This document shows, piece by piece, positions 23,512 through 36,089 of a DNA stretch of 64,000 nucleotides (positions are counted from its first letter, which is position 1; every line of letters starts with the position of its first letter). The DNA is taken from positions 97,138,753-97,202,752 of the forward strand of contig CM046000.1 of the NCBI GenBank assembly GCA_025175895.1, written 5' to 3'. The DNA is from Wurfbainia villosa. Its lineage: Eukaryota > Streptophyta > Magnoliopsida > Zingiberales > Zingiberaceae. Both the position numbers and the translations under genes were made by a program. The notes under the pieces are model-generated. The model was given only the letters and a program-made list of their open reading frames with translations. It was not told the origin of the DNA and searched no databases.

Positions 23512-26500
23512 ATGGGCTGCCTCCTCACCAAAGAAGCTGCTGCCTCTCCGCCCGCCCCCTCCGCCCTCGGTAGACGCCGCCATCGCGATAAGGAGAGACC
23601 TGCAGCGCACGTTGCCTCTGGACGCAAGTCCCAGGCCGCTGTGTCCAGGATCGACACCGTCGGCGCCCCCGCCGAGGCCGATGACCACGTCCGGACGGAA
23701 GACGCGGAGCGGCCGGATGGACACCGACTGACACGGCGCAGACGAAAGAAGCTTGATCCCAGGTCGAGTAACATCCCTGGGCATGAGCAAGGCGAGCAAG
23801 TGGCCGCTGGGTGGCCCTCCTGGTTGTCGAATGTTGCTGGGGAGGCCATTAAGGGGTGGACGCCCCGCCGCGCTGACACCTTCGAGAAAATTGACAAGGC
23901 AAGCTTCCATTTTTTTTTGCGTTCTTAGTATCTTGATTCTTGAATTTGACTGCTGAAAGTGGTGCTTTTATTATTTATTTATTTATTATGGTATAGATTG
24001 GCCAAGGAACATACAGCAATGTCTACAAGGCCAGGGACTTACTGACGGGAAAAGTCGTGGCTTTGAAGAAGGTTAGGTTTGATAACATGGAGCCAGAGAG
24101 TGTGAAATTTATGGCGAGAGAGATTCTTATCTTAAGGCGGCTGGATCATCCTAATGTAGTGAGACTGGAAGGATTGGTGACATCTAGGATGTCCTGTAGT
24201 TTATATCTAGTGTTCGAGTATATGGAACACGATCTTGCTGGACTTGCTGCGAGTCCTACCATCAAGTTCACGGAGCCCCAGGTTAGATGATAAGCATGAC
24301 ATGCATTTTCTCAAGATATCTATCTGACATTGTTTTTGAGCAGGTGAAATGTTATATGCGGCAGTTATTGTCAGGATTAGAACATTGTCACAGTAATGGT
24401 GTGCTGCACAGAGACATTAAAGGTTCGAATCTCCTTATAGATAATGATGGGTTACTGAAGATTGCTGACTTTGGCTTGGCTACGTTCTACGACCCAAACC
24501 ATAAGCATCCCATGACAAGCCGGGTGGTAACTCTTTGGTATCGCGCACCGGAGCTTCTCTTGGGAGCTACTGACTACAGTGTGGGTATAGACCTGTGGAG
24601 TGCTGGCTGCATTTTGGCGGAGTTGTTAGCTGGAAAACCTATTATGCCTGGAAGAACTGAGGTACCATGTTGATTCATGATGAGAAGTGTTAACTATTAC
24701 TCCTTTTCTATGCTTTGTAGCTACCTTTCTTTGTAGCATTATTGATGCTAAAGGATAACAATAAGATGCATGCATGTTACCCAGGAATTTTAGGGTATCT
24801 ATACCCACAAACATCCTTGTATTGTCCAGGTTCTGCCATGCTAAAGAACACATAAATGGGCGTGTGTGCATGCTTTTCGATGTTCTATGGTGAACATGTA
24901 TATGAAAAGATAAAAGAAAGAGTGTCACTGGTTTACAACATTAAAGTAAGCTTAGCACAATCTCTGAACCATAACATCATATTAGCATCAGATGTATGCC
25001 AGGGACAAACTGGTCTGTTGCCTGTAATTTTTTCACAGAGAATGTCAGACATGAGAATTAAGAAAGGAAATAGGTTTTGGTTTGAAAAATTAGTTTTCCT
25101 GTTCCCATTGAATGCCTGATCAACATAATCAGCCTATTCTCCTAAAACTGTATAAAGGATTGTACTTGACCATAAGATGCTTATCATTAATTCTGACCTG
25201 TAGAAAACTCTACTGTTTCTCTCTTGTTTCTGGGTATCATGTTTATAAATCAATCAAATAATTGGGTTGGCTACTGTTTAGTACATCTTGGATGTAACCA
25301 GACATCACACCATACTGCAGGTTATCAAGGTCTAATACACTATTCATGTATTACCGCTAATATGCCAGTAACATATAATTCAATGTTTCTGTTGGGTCTT
25401 ACAGGTGTCTATTTTCACTAATTTTGTGGTTTTACGGTTTTTTACCTTCATCAGGTTGAGCAACTGCATAAGATTTTTAAGCTTTGTGGTTCCCCTTCAG
25501 AGGAGTATTGGAAGAAGTCAAAGTTGCCACATGCTACTATTTTTAAACCCCAACAACCATACAAGCGTTGCATAAAGGATACATTTAAAGATTTTCCACC
25601 ATCATCGGTGCCATTAGTTGAAACTCTTCTTGCCATTGATCCAGCCGAGCGCTTAACAGCCACTGATGCTCTAAATAGTGAAGTAAGTTTCACGTAACAT
25701 GAACCCTGTATTATGCTTTTGTTTATGGTTGATGATCTAGTTGTTTTCCTCTGATCCAAAGCATTTCACATACAACAATAATAACAGTTCTTGGTTCATT
25801 AGAGAAAGCTCGCCCATTAAGTTAAAACATGGCCATTAGGATGAACTAATGGTTGTTTTCCTCTGCTCCAAAGTTAAAAATGGTCTTATAGTAGCTTTAT
25901 AAAAAAGGTCTGGATCTTATGTAATTGATCATCTTTTAGTTCAATAATAATTTTTTCCAGTGAGTTAAGAAGTTGATCTTTCTTGTGGTATGATTTTTCA
26001 TGCTTCCATCAATTTGTATAAAATCTCAATGTCGACGTGAGTATTACCTTCAATTTGTTCAGTTCTTGTAAGCTCAAACCCTTGATCAAGAATGATTTAG
26101 AATGGTTGCTCTTTGGATGAGTTCTTGTTCTGTTTGTTTACATGACCTCCCTTCTCTTCTTTGTGCAAGCTGACTTCCACCATCACACTTCTTCCATTGA
26201 GATGACTCAGTCTTCCACCTCTACTATCTATGCGCTCGACAACTTCTCGCACGGTTATGGCTGTTGCTTGCATCACTGTGGTACTCACCCTCTCATTCAC
26301 TATAGCCTCCTCATCCCCATCGTCTACTGCTGATCTGCAACAACAGGAAAACAACAAGCCACCCACAATCTCATCTGATGACCAAACATCTCAACTTTTG
26401 ACTACTTTTGTGTCTGTTGTCTTTATCTGACACACTCACAATTTCACTGCTTCCCGCCTCATTTCTGGCAACCACAACAAACAAACTTGCACCTCTGGGC

Positions 26501-29500
26501 TGTGTGCTGTGCATGCCTTCATACCTGCCAGTGAGTACCTGCTGCATCAATTGGTGACATTGTGGACCCTTCGCGCCATTTGCATGCCATCTCTGCCCTC
26601 TCACATTGCTTGAGTGGCATCCTCCACAATTGCCTGCTTGCTTGATCTTGATCTCACCATCCGCTGATTTCTCCAACACTACAGAAGGTTTCCAATTGTT
26701 CATGAACATCCTGTTCATCAGGGGAATATTGGATTCAAACTGTGATCCAATTTGATTTAGTCAAAAATAAAATAACAGAGACAAGAATAAGTGATTAAAA
26801 AAAAGGCAAATGAAATAAAGGAGAGCATGGCTATTTAACTCCTAATTTATTTAAATATTAGTTAAAATTTCAAATTAGAGAGCGTGCTAAATTATTGAGT
26901 GACATTTGAGTCTCCATCTATGTATGTTATCTTTGTTTGTCAAAGGAGAGTTACACAGCAGTGGGACAGGGGTCAACGTAAATAATATTAGGCCGAGCGC
27001 TATCATCAAAAAGGCCTCGGTTCACTGGGCATTTCCACATTCGGATGCTTGGCTAGAAGAAAAAGAAAAAGAAATACGGTCAAAAGGTGCACCTTGCTAC
27101 ATTCACCTACATGAAACTGGTCTATGTTCTAAGCAAGAATACGCCCTTTCTGAGCCCTTTTGAAGCTCAAATGTAAAAAGCCAAAGCGAGTGCCTTGTCT
27201 AAATGAAAGTCAGTTAGGACCTCTTACAAAGATTATTCCATCTCTAGATTAGAGCAATATTTGTTGGCTCGTTGGAAAAGATGTCAAAAAAGAAATAGAA
27301 ACAAAATCAAAGACGAATATTCATTAATTTCTCGCATATTAGAGAGGCTTCCCAAGAAAGGACAAGAAAGAAATCATGCCTAGTGAATTTTGCAAGGCAA
27401 TCATTACTTATGCTTGAAATGATGACCAAAGGAACTGTTAATACTTGCTTGGAGTTAAGTTCTGATTGGTCAGCCAATGACATAATCTGAGATATAAAGA
27501 TGAACATTGAATTCCCTTAAAATTTTGAAATTTTAATTCCTGTAATTTTATTGATTTTTATTAGTTGTTTTAAAATTTTTGAAGTTGTTTATATTTTTAG
27601 AAAAGTTTGGTAGAGTTTTTCTTGGAATAAATTAGGTTGAGATTTTACAAAAAAAAAAATGGTCTCATATAATTGATGATATTTCACTTTTTTTAATATT
27701 TTCCGTATTTGATGAGTCAACAATTTAAGCTTTTCTGTGGTAAGATTTTTTGTCCAGTATCACCTACGCAACGCCTCCAACAAACCATACCAAACTAAAT
27801 CATTAAGTATGCTTTTCAAATTTTCTATTTGGGGCTCAGATTTTGCATTTTTGTAAATTCTGATCGTTAACCTTTTTTTTAACAATATATCAAATATATA
27901 TCATATTACAAAAATGATATGGTACTGGTACAAAAAACCCAAAGGAAACCCAAAATCTGGACCAAACTGAAAAAAATCCATTGGGCCGTTTCCTGATAAA
28001 GTTAGATTAGTTCTCAGGTTCCTGTCCTTTTTGAATCCAAATCAGTTCTGGGCAGGTTACACAAACTGATGCCAACCCTATTTAAAGTGTTTTTGCACAT
28101 ATTATGATTAGATATTTTTTGGGGAATATGCTGAAATCCTTGCCTGCCTGAATATTGTAGTTCTTCAATACTCCACCATATGCGTGTGAACCATCAAGCC
28201 TGCCAAAATATCCACCAAGCAAGGAGATGGATGCTAAACTGAGGGATGAAGAAGCAAGGAGGTATCATCAATATGTTCTGTTGATTTCTTTAGTCCCATT
28301 GAATCACAGAAATGAAGATCAGGCACTAATTTGCTTTCCAAAAGCTTCTTGTGTTCTTATGCATTAAATGACTAAAATGTAACTTCAAGGAGATTTCCTA
28401 TACACCCTTACCCACAACTTGAATATTTGCTGCCTCTAAACTATTAGGATAGTTTGTAATATATGAATGCTGAAGATATAAATGGACTGTCAATGACTTG
28501 GCGGAAGCATTGTATTATTGCATACTTATTCTTTGTAACCAATCTTGTCAATTTTGTGCAGGTTGAAAGCTGCTGGTGGAAAATCCAATGTTAATGGAGT
28601 AAAGAAGACACGCACGCGGAGTCGAGCTATGAAAGCAATTCCTGCCCCTGAGGCTAATGCTGAACTCCAAGTTAACATGGATGTGAGTGAGACAAACTGT
28701 TATCCTCTACTACATCTCATTATAGAAAAGTAAATGAAAATTGATCTGCACTAAGCATGTCAGATTACTCTCTTTAAACTTAATCATCTCTCCAGTCCAA
28801 TGATATCACATTCCATAGCTAGGAATTCTTTTACCTAGGCAGACAATATAACACGAAGTCATGTATATTCCAACTATACAAGGCTGCTTACATAGATTGT
28901 ATCCTTCCATTGAGCATTTAAATTATATGTGGCTATATCACTAATTTATTTATCAACTAAAGTTTGTCGATCTTCATTTATTCATTAATCAACTGTAACT
29001 GATTCAACTTGTCTACTATAAAATCAATTATTTGCCTTTGTACATGTGGATAAAATTAACCTATTTTCTTTTATTTTTTATCATCTTCAAAGCTTCATGT
29101 AGTTGCCCTTTAATTATAGTTTTTTCCCCTGATAATATCACTGATCCAACAAAACATTCTTATCTTTGTTGCTTATTTTTTGTCTTGTTGGCCATCTATG
29201 ACTTATCAAATTACGTTATATATATATATATATCAATGGTCTATGGAGGTAAATTGATGTATATTCAAAACTAGGGGAGGTGAATTGAAAATTTTGATAA
29301 CTTAGGGGGACAAAGTGCAAATGTATCTTCTTTTGATTTTCATCCATATAATTAATATCTTCTCCTTGAATAAAAAATTCAAGATATTTAAAATTTTCAT
29401 AGAAATGTCTTATCCATTCATTTTTATTATTCCCCATGCATTTTCATGTCATTGAAATTGTAGTTTATAAGTTCAATTTAGTTTCAGTTAACTTAAACTT

Positions 29501-31393
29501 TTAGTTTTTGAAGTTTGCAATTACCAAGATAGAGATGGAGTCCATAGATGGTTGTTGTTCTTTTATCTCCAAGCAAGACAGGATCTAACTGGCATCTGCT
29601 TCTAGTAGTATATGGTTTGCACTGATCATGAGGTTAACTTAATCAGTTGTGGAATTGTTTTATGCTGAACATGAATATTATGACGTGTGAAAATATTTTA
29701 TAGTAATTAGAGGGTGATATACAATGTTGGTATAGATTCATAGTTCAGATAGAAGGTGAGTATTTTGCTCCTAGGTTTTAAATACTGGAGATGAACCATT
29801 CTGTGGAGAGTTGACACCACTATTTCAAATCCTCATCGTAAGCAGATGATAATTTGGAGGAAGTTTTAACAGTTGAATAAATAGAGAGGTGGATGATGAA
29901 GCTCCAACAGGAATGTTGGATTAGTGAAATCCTAGGCTTAGATGAGGGGATACAAGAACCAAGTCTTTGGGGGTGTTCCCTTTCTGTTCCTCCTCTCTTC
30001 TTCGTTGTCCTCTTCTTCTTCTTCTTCTTCTTCTTCCTTCTCTCTTCCTCCTATTCTCCTTTCACTTCCTTCTAACGGCTGCCTACTGCCCCTGTCTCAT
30101 AACAAACATCCGTTAGGCTAGTTTGTTATTCTACCAAGCTACTGACATTGGCATCAATATTTAAACCATTTCTTACTGATTGATCTGGATTCTGGTTAAT
30201 CTTTGTTTCTTAGTGTGATTAGTGTGGCATCAAATAGATGCTTGTTTGTACTATTGATATACTACATTAGAATGATACATCAGCATAAAATAGTAAATAT
30301 TATTACAGAACTTTAATACAAAATTTTAGAAATGCAACCTTTAAATCGCCCTGAAGTTTATTCTGCCTTGTTATTTTTTCTTCTTGATCTTACCCATATA
30401 TGTAAATTACACTATTCTTAATTATTCTATCTATTTATAGTAACTAAATTTAATCCCTGTTGATCTTGCTGGAGAAGTATCTAATTGAGTTTCCATCATT
30501 AGAGTTGAATTTGAACCAATTTTTATTACCCTGACAACTGAAAATCACCCATCTATAAATCTTTCTTTAAAATAACCAACGACCTAGTTACGTGATTCCA
30601 CAGAATAGTTAGCATATTTTTACAAAATTTTGGCAGCAGTTCACATGACAAACATAGTGCATCTTTGCAGTGGTCGTTTTTAACTATTTCCTAGAAGCAT
30701 ACTTGTTTTCTTGCTTACTAATTTTATTTCATGTCAAGTATACTGTTCTAACTTCTCTTTGGCACAAGGCCATCAAGATTTTGTGAACAAAATCTAAATG
30801 CCTTGTGAGTTGGTAAATTATAATCGTAGGAAACTCAAAGTGTTAAATGAGGTTCTGTTTCAAATAGAATCAGTCTTGCCAGCTTCTGAATCTGTATTTA
30901 AGTTAAAGAGTAATTATTCTATAGTGGTCGATGACCTTCACATTATTTTATAAAGGACAGCTTACTTTTTTAATGAAGCTGTAGTGCTATTGACATGCAA
31001 CTTCCTGAGAGTTATATTTTAGACGTTTATTTCACCCTCCTCTATTGATGCTAGCAGAGGTGGCGTATGATTACCCGTTCTAATGCAAAGAGTAAGAGCG
31101 AGAAGTTCCCACCACCACACCAGGATGGAGCACTTGGTTATCCTTTAGAGTCATCGCATCACATGGACCCTTCATTCGACCCCCCAGAAGCTTCATTCAG
31201 CACAGTATTTCCCTATCAGAAAAGTGAAGTTGCAACATGGTCCGGACCCTTGGTTGACCCAGTGGCTGTAGGTCATCCCAGACGAAAGAAAAAAACAGCA
31301 GTGAGTCATATGCCAGCTAACTTAAAACAACTTTCTACCGCTAATCCAACCAAGGATACACAAAAAGACTTGGACATCACTCAAATTAGATGA
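23512..31393 (+). CDS. CDK-like Ser/Thr protein kinase (At1g54610-like), 7 exons, 591 aa
   Basis: Exons 23512-23898, 23997-24281, 24344-24661, 25455-25682, 28161-28261, 28562-28682 and 31058-31393 join to 1,776 nt with no internal stop. Start ATG in GCCATGG context; MGC suggests N-myristoylation plus palmitoylation, so membrane association (inferred). Residues 1-123 are a basic, disordered lead. Kinase domain about 124-408: IGQGTYSNV glycine loop (130-138), VALKK with catalytic Lys153, HRDIKGSNLLID with Asp248, DFGLA with Asp266, then TLWYRAPELLLGATDYSVGID. The C-helix reads SVKFMAREI. After it come EFFNTPPYACEPSSLPKYPP and SNAKSKSEKFPPPHQDGALG, both hallmarks of this plant CDK-related family; C-terminal basic PRRKKK. 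Length fits the family (about 570-700). Substrate and cyclin partner are unknown. Introns 1 (98 bp) and 2 (62 bp) are short; introns 4 and 6 exceed 2 kb. Confidence 0.93.
23899..23996 (+). other. GC-AG intron 1 of the kinase gene
   Basis: The donor is GACAAG|GCAAGC and the acceptor GGTATAG|ATTGG. Only this GC donor keeps KIDK joined in phase to IGQGTYS; no usable GT donor exists nearby. GC-AG introns are a known minor class spliced by the major spliceosome. Confidence 0.85.
25683..28160 (+). other. Kinase intron 4 with unassigned inserts
   Basis: 2,478 bp between GTAAGT and ATTGTAG. The segment 26100-26740 is CA/CT-rich and open on the minus strand in two pieces (90 and 115 codons, one with NCGGCHSSN), which suggests a decayed transposable element. 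The segment 26900-27180 holds an 85-codon plus-strand frame that is less AT-rich than the rest. Neither could be assigned to a family. Confidence 0.4.
30011..30036. repeat. (CTT)n microsatellite in kinase intron 6
   Basis: Eight or more uninterrupted CTT units within a longer pyrimidine-rich tract (about 29980-30080). Intron 6 (28683-31057) also has a short (TA)n near 29216 and is otherwise unremarkable. Confidence 0.9.
31051..31060 (+). promoter_or_regulatory. NAGNAG tandem acceptor at kinase exon 7
   Basis: CTAGCAG|AGG: splicing at the first AG (31054) adds one CAG (Gln) codon; splicing at the second (31057) gives R-W-R-M-I-T. Both keep frame, so two isoforms differing by one residue are possible. 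Confidence 0.6.
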
Positions 31394-32344
31394 GACTCAG
31401 GCCATCTGAGTTGGTAAGTTGTTAATTATTCGAGCATTTTCGGATGTCGGTGCAGTAGTTAAGAACTCCACTTAATTAGTTGCAGACATATAAGTAAGCA
31501 TCCTTCACCTCATTCAGTCTCTCAGATGCCCTGTTATCTTTGTGGATGGTTAGCCTGGGGATTGAACACTGGAGAAGAGTCTGTTGGCACTATGTATATT
31601 GTTGTTCTTTTCTCTCTTGCTTTTTCCCCCATTTTGATTCCCTTATTAGAACCGGACTCTGGCATTCGATATCGAGTTAATTGTCTGGAATCCTGTAATT
31701 GTATTTATGTGCTCTTCTCTTGCTCTCCTACCCTGGCTGTTTTAGATTTATGTTCAAGTGCTGTTAGCGAATATGTAATAAACCCTATTCGTATGCTGGG
31801 ATAGCATCTTAGTGTAATCTTTTTTATTTGTAATTTTTTGGAGAATGAATCAAATTGGGAGGACGTTTTATATTGCATCCAATTTTTGTATGGCATCAAG
31901 AATACTGTATTCGAGGTCTTCAATCCTGTTCATTTAATTAATTTCTGTATATTATGTTTTCCAACATTTGAGTTCTACTTCCATTTTGTATTTCTTTTTG
32001 ACATTCTAATTGCAAAGAAGGTATTTGATTCAACAGTTGTATTATCATCGCTAGGGCTATAAATAAATCTAGCGGGCGGTTGCGGATGAATTTAGCGTTT
32101 GGTTTAATAAAGTTTGTTCATATTCATTAATATTAAAAAATGTACAAAATGAATAAATTTGGACAAGTAAATTGACTTTAATGAACGTTAAAATTTATTT
32201 ATAGTATAAAATTTAACTATAAATATTTTTTAATTGTTTAGTAAAATATATGAGAAAATAATAATTTATAAATATTTTATAATTTTAAAATAAAAAATTA
32301 AATGTGGTTTGAGATCAATAAAAATTTAAACGCAATTACTGTAG
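31394..32344 (+). terminator. Kinase 3' UTR and downstream flank
   Basis: The stop codon TGA is at 31391-31393. A consensus polyadenylation signal AATAAA lies at 31777-31782, about 385 bp after the stop, a plausible 3'-UTR length. The rest (about 32050-32344) is AT-rich spacer before RTE D. The exact cleavage site cannot be read from sequence. Confidence 0.5.
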
Positions 32345-32363
32345 GCCTACAACGACAAGCTCT

Positions 32364-35300
32364 ACGACAATAATCATCAAGTTTTATCCTATTAGATGTG
32401 ATCGATTATATGGATCTTTCTATGTCATTGACTTTTATCTCTTAATATATCATCATCTATACTTAAATAAATTTTATCTTATTTTATTATTATTAACTAA
32501 GTTTTTTTTATCTTCCTCTTCATCGTTTGATATGTATATTTGTTATTGTTCACATCGTCTAATTGATGTATTTATTGGTCGTCTAAGTGCATATCTGTAC
32601 CACTTTAAACATATCTTTCGAAACTTTCCTTTAATAGATGCAACTCCGACTTTCTCTCTAATAATCTCATTTCTTATTCTTTCCATTCTCGTATGTCCTT
32701 ACATCCATCTTAACATTCTCATCTCTACAACTTTCATCTTTTGCTCATGTACTCGATTCATAGCCCAACATTCAACGTCATATTACATAGCAGATCTAAC
32801 CGTTGTTTGTGTCCTTTCAGTTTTAGAGGTAATTTATGATCACATAAAACACTCAATGCTTTCCTTCATTTCAACCATTCTTCTTGTATTCTATGTAAAA
32901 CATCTCTCTCAATCCCTCCATCACTTTGCAAAAATGATCCTAAATATTTAAACTCTTAGTTCCAGATAACTCGTCATCTCCTATCTTAACACTTGTCTCA
33001 TTACGTCTAATATTGCTAAACTTAAATTTCATATATTCTGTCTTTACTCTACTAAGTTTAAAACTTTTCACTTCTAGTGTTTCCCGTCAAGATTCTAGTT
33101 TAACATTTATTTCTTCACGTGTCTCATCTATTAAAATAATATCATCTGCAAACAATATGTACCACAAGACTGTGTCTTGAATGTGCTCAGTGAGTTCGTC
33201 TATGATTAGTGGAAAAAGATAAGGACTTAGAGCTGATCCTTGATATAACCCTATCTTTATTGGAAATGCTTCAGTTAATCCACCTGAAGTCTTCACTCTG
33301 GTCGTTACTTCCTCATATATATCCTTAATTAGTTTAATATATGTCACACTAACACCTCTCTTTTCTAGAATTCTCCATATAATTTCTCTTGGGATTTTAT
33401 CATAAGCTCTTTCTAAGTCAATGAATATCATGTGTAGATCCTACTTTTGCTCTCGATACTTTTCAATTAGTTATCTGAGGAGATATATAACTTCTATTGT
33501 TGACCTTCTTGGCATGAACCTAAATTTATTTTCAAGAATCGTGTTCTCCTTCCTTAATCTTTTTTCTATTACTCTTTTCTAAAATTTCATTATATGACTC
33601 ATTAGTTTAATGCCCCTGTAGTTTGTACAAGTTTGTATGTCTCCCTTATTCTTATATAAGAGAATTAGAATACTTAACTCTCCATTGATCAAATATCTTT
33701 TTTGTTTTCAATATCATGTTAAATAATTTTGTAAGTCATTCAATACCTTATTTTCTTAGGTACTTCCATATACCTTTATCGGAACATCATCTAGTCCAAT
33801 GACTTTTCCCTTTTACATTCCATTTAAAGCTGGTTCTACTTTTGAAATTTAAATTTTATGATAAAAATTTAAATTTATATACTTATTTGACCTACTTAAA
33901 TTACCTAAATTAAGTTAGTAATCTAAATCTTTATTAAAAAGTTGATGAAAATATCTCTTCCACTGCTCTTTTATTTATTCATCGTTCACTAGTACTCTAT
34001 TGCATTCATCTTTAATACATCTTATTTGATTATGATTTTTTTACTTCCTCTCACACACTTTAGCTATTCTATAAATATCTCTTTCACCTTCTTTTATATC
34101 TAATTTTTGATATATCCGTTCAAGAGTTTCATTCTTAGCTTCATTCATTGCTTTCTTAACTTCTTTCTTGTATATTGTATATTTTTTTCAAATTTTTCTT
34201 GTTCTTATAAATATATAATTCCTTATAAGTTGTTCATTTTTTTACTTTTTCTTGTACTTTCTCATTCCACTACCAATATTTCTTACTTGGTGGTGCATGT
34301 CCCTTTGACTCACCGAGTATACTCTTAGCTATTATTTTCAACTTTGATACCATCTTATCATATTTCGTATTAGGGTCACCATATATTTCATCTAATACTT
34401 GTACTCCTATCTTCTCCTTAAATATAGTTTATTTCTTATCATTTAACTTCCACCACTTAATTCTAGGAGTCGTGTATATTTTTCTTCTATTTATATTATG
34501 TTTGAGGAGTATATTCAATACTACTAACCTATATTGGATAGTTAAACTTTCTTCAGGAATGCCCTTACAATCTTTATAAAATTTTCTTTCTCTCTTCCTA
34601 ACCACAAAAAGTCCGTTTTCATTTTATTATTTCCATTTTTGAACGTAATCAAATGTACTTCTCTTTTCTTAAAAAATATATTAGCTATTATAAGATCATA
34701 CGCTATTGCAAAATTCAATATAGTTTTACTTTCTTCATTTCTTGTTCTAAGCCCATAACCTCTATGCACCCTCTCATATTTCTCATTTTCCACTCCAACA
34801 TGCTCATTTAAACAGTCTCCTATTAAAATAATTTCATTTGATAGAATATTTTGTAATACTTCATCTAGGTCGTCCTATAAACTTAATTTGGTATCTTCAT
34901 CTAATCTTGCTTGAGGTGCATATATACTAATTATGTTCATAGTTTCTTTCTCCACTATTATTTTGAGAGATATGATTTTATCTCCCTTTCTAACTATGAC
35001 AACTTCATCCTTTAACGAACTATCTATAATAATACTCACTCTATTTCTTGTTTTACTGTTTTCTATATACCATAACTTAACACTCAAGTTCTCTATCCTC
35101 TTTGCCTTCACCTACCTATTTTATCTCTTGTAGATACAAAATAATAATTCTTCTCTTAATCATCGTATCTACCACCTCCATTGCTTTACCAATGAGGGTT
35201 CCTATATTCTATGTACTAAATTTTAGACTATTAATTTTCCTATTATATTTATTCTTACCCAACTTATGGTGTGAGAACTCTTGGTTATTTAATACTACAT

Positions 35301-35605
35301 CCAAGTTCTCATGGAGATGTAGTGGTCCTTATCGATACGTTATAATCGAACCTTGCAATGCGAACTCTTGTATATTTATCACTACACGAGTTCCGAAGAT
35401 GTAGCAGTCTTTGCCGAGACGTTATAGTCGGACCCTATAACATATTTCTTCTAGGGAACAACCTAACATTATCACAATAGTTTAATAGATCTATTCATTG
35501 AACATTTATTTTAGTTTAACACTGGTTGGTAATCTAATATAACCCTCCTCTTTTATCCGACTTTGAGATCGACCACGATAAAGTTAACTCATTATGGACA
35601 GAGTT
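32364..35605 (-). mobile_element. RTE-clade LINE 'D', full length, degenerate
   Basis: 3.24 kb flanked by a 19-bp TSD starting GCCTACAA (32345-32363 and 35606-35624) with one C/T mismatch. On the minus strand it runs from a 5' UTR with paired hairpins (35358-35441), through endonuclease (LWYIENSKTRNRVSIIIDSS near 35050), linker and RT (MIFIDLERAYDKIPREIIWR near 33410, ILFADDIILIDE near 33150), to the C-terminal region near 32520-32800. It carries the empty target site of the solo LTR that interrupts RTE A. Several stops and frameshifts; not autonomous. Confidence 0.92.
33087..33431 (-). pseudogene. RTE D reverse-transcriptase core
   Basis: The longest surviving open piece of RTE D: 114 codons spanning RT motifs from MIFIDLERAYDKIPR through GLYQGSALSPYLFPLIIDEL to the intact catalytic box ILFADDIILIDE. 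Other pieces of the polyprotein flank it at 34542-34793 and 34875-35111 (endonuclease). In-frame stops between the pieces show it is a relic. Confidence 0.85.
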
Positions 35606-35624
35606 GCCTACAATGACAAGCTCT

Positions 35625-36089
35625 CTGAAACTAAAATGTATGACTTGCATTTTTATTATCAATCATTCGATCGGGTGAATATTATAGTTCAGTTCTTAAA
35701 TATTAAGAGATCAGATGATGAATAATAAAAATTCTTTTGATAAATTATATAGTATAATATTTCTATCTAAAGTATAATTTATGCATGTTTAAAGATCGAG
35801 CTCATAATAATATTCATTTCTAGTGGAAATTCGAGCTCTATCCTTTTTTTTATTCTGATTATTATTTTTGAATATTTTATCACTTAAAAATTGGGTCCAA
35901 CTTGTGATTTTGATTTGCTTTCTATTTGCAAGCAAATTGAACCAACAGAAACAACATAAGGAAGAAGATCAAATAGGAAGACCTAGAGCGTTACTATATG
36001 CTCCCAAATTCTACGTTGGGAAATATTTGATGCGCACGAGTACGATCTCAAATCTTCGACGAGGATCGTCGAGGATTCGAAGTGCACAC
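35625..36089. other. AT-rich spacer between RTE D and the Athila-like LTR
   Basis: No gene supported. It may hold the internal part adjoining the LTR at about 36090, but no gag-like frame was recognised. Confidence 0.4.

Noticed and set aside
23346..23956. Long frames on both strands over the first kinase exon
   Set aside because: Shadows of the GC-rich exon 1; only the frame from 23512 joins the kinase domain.
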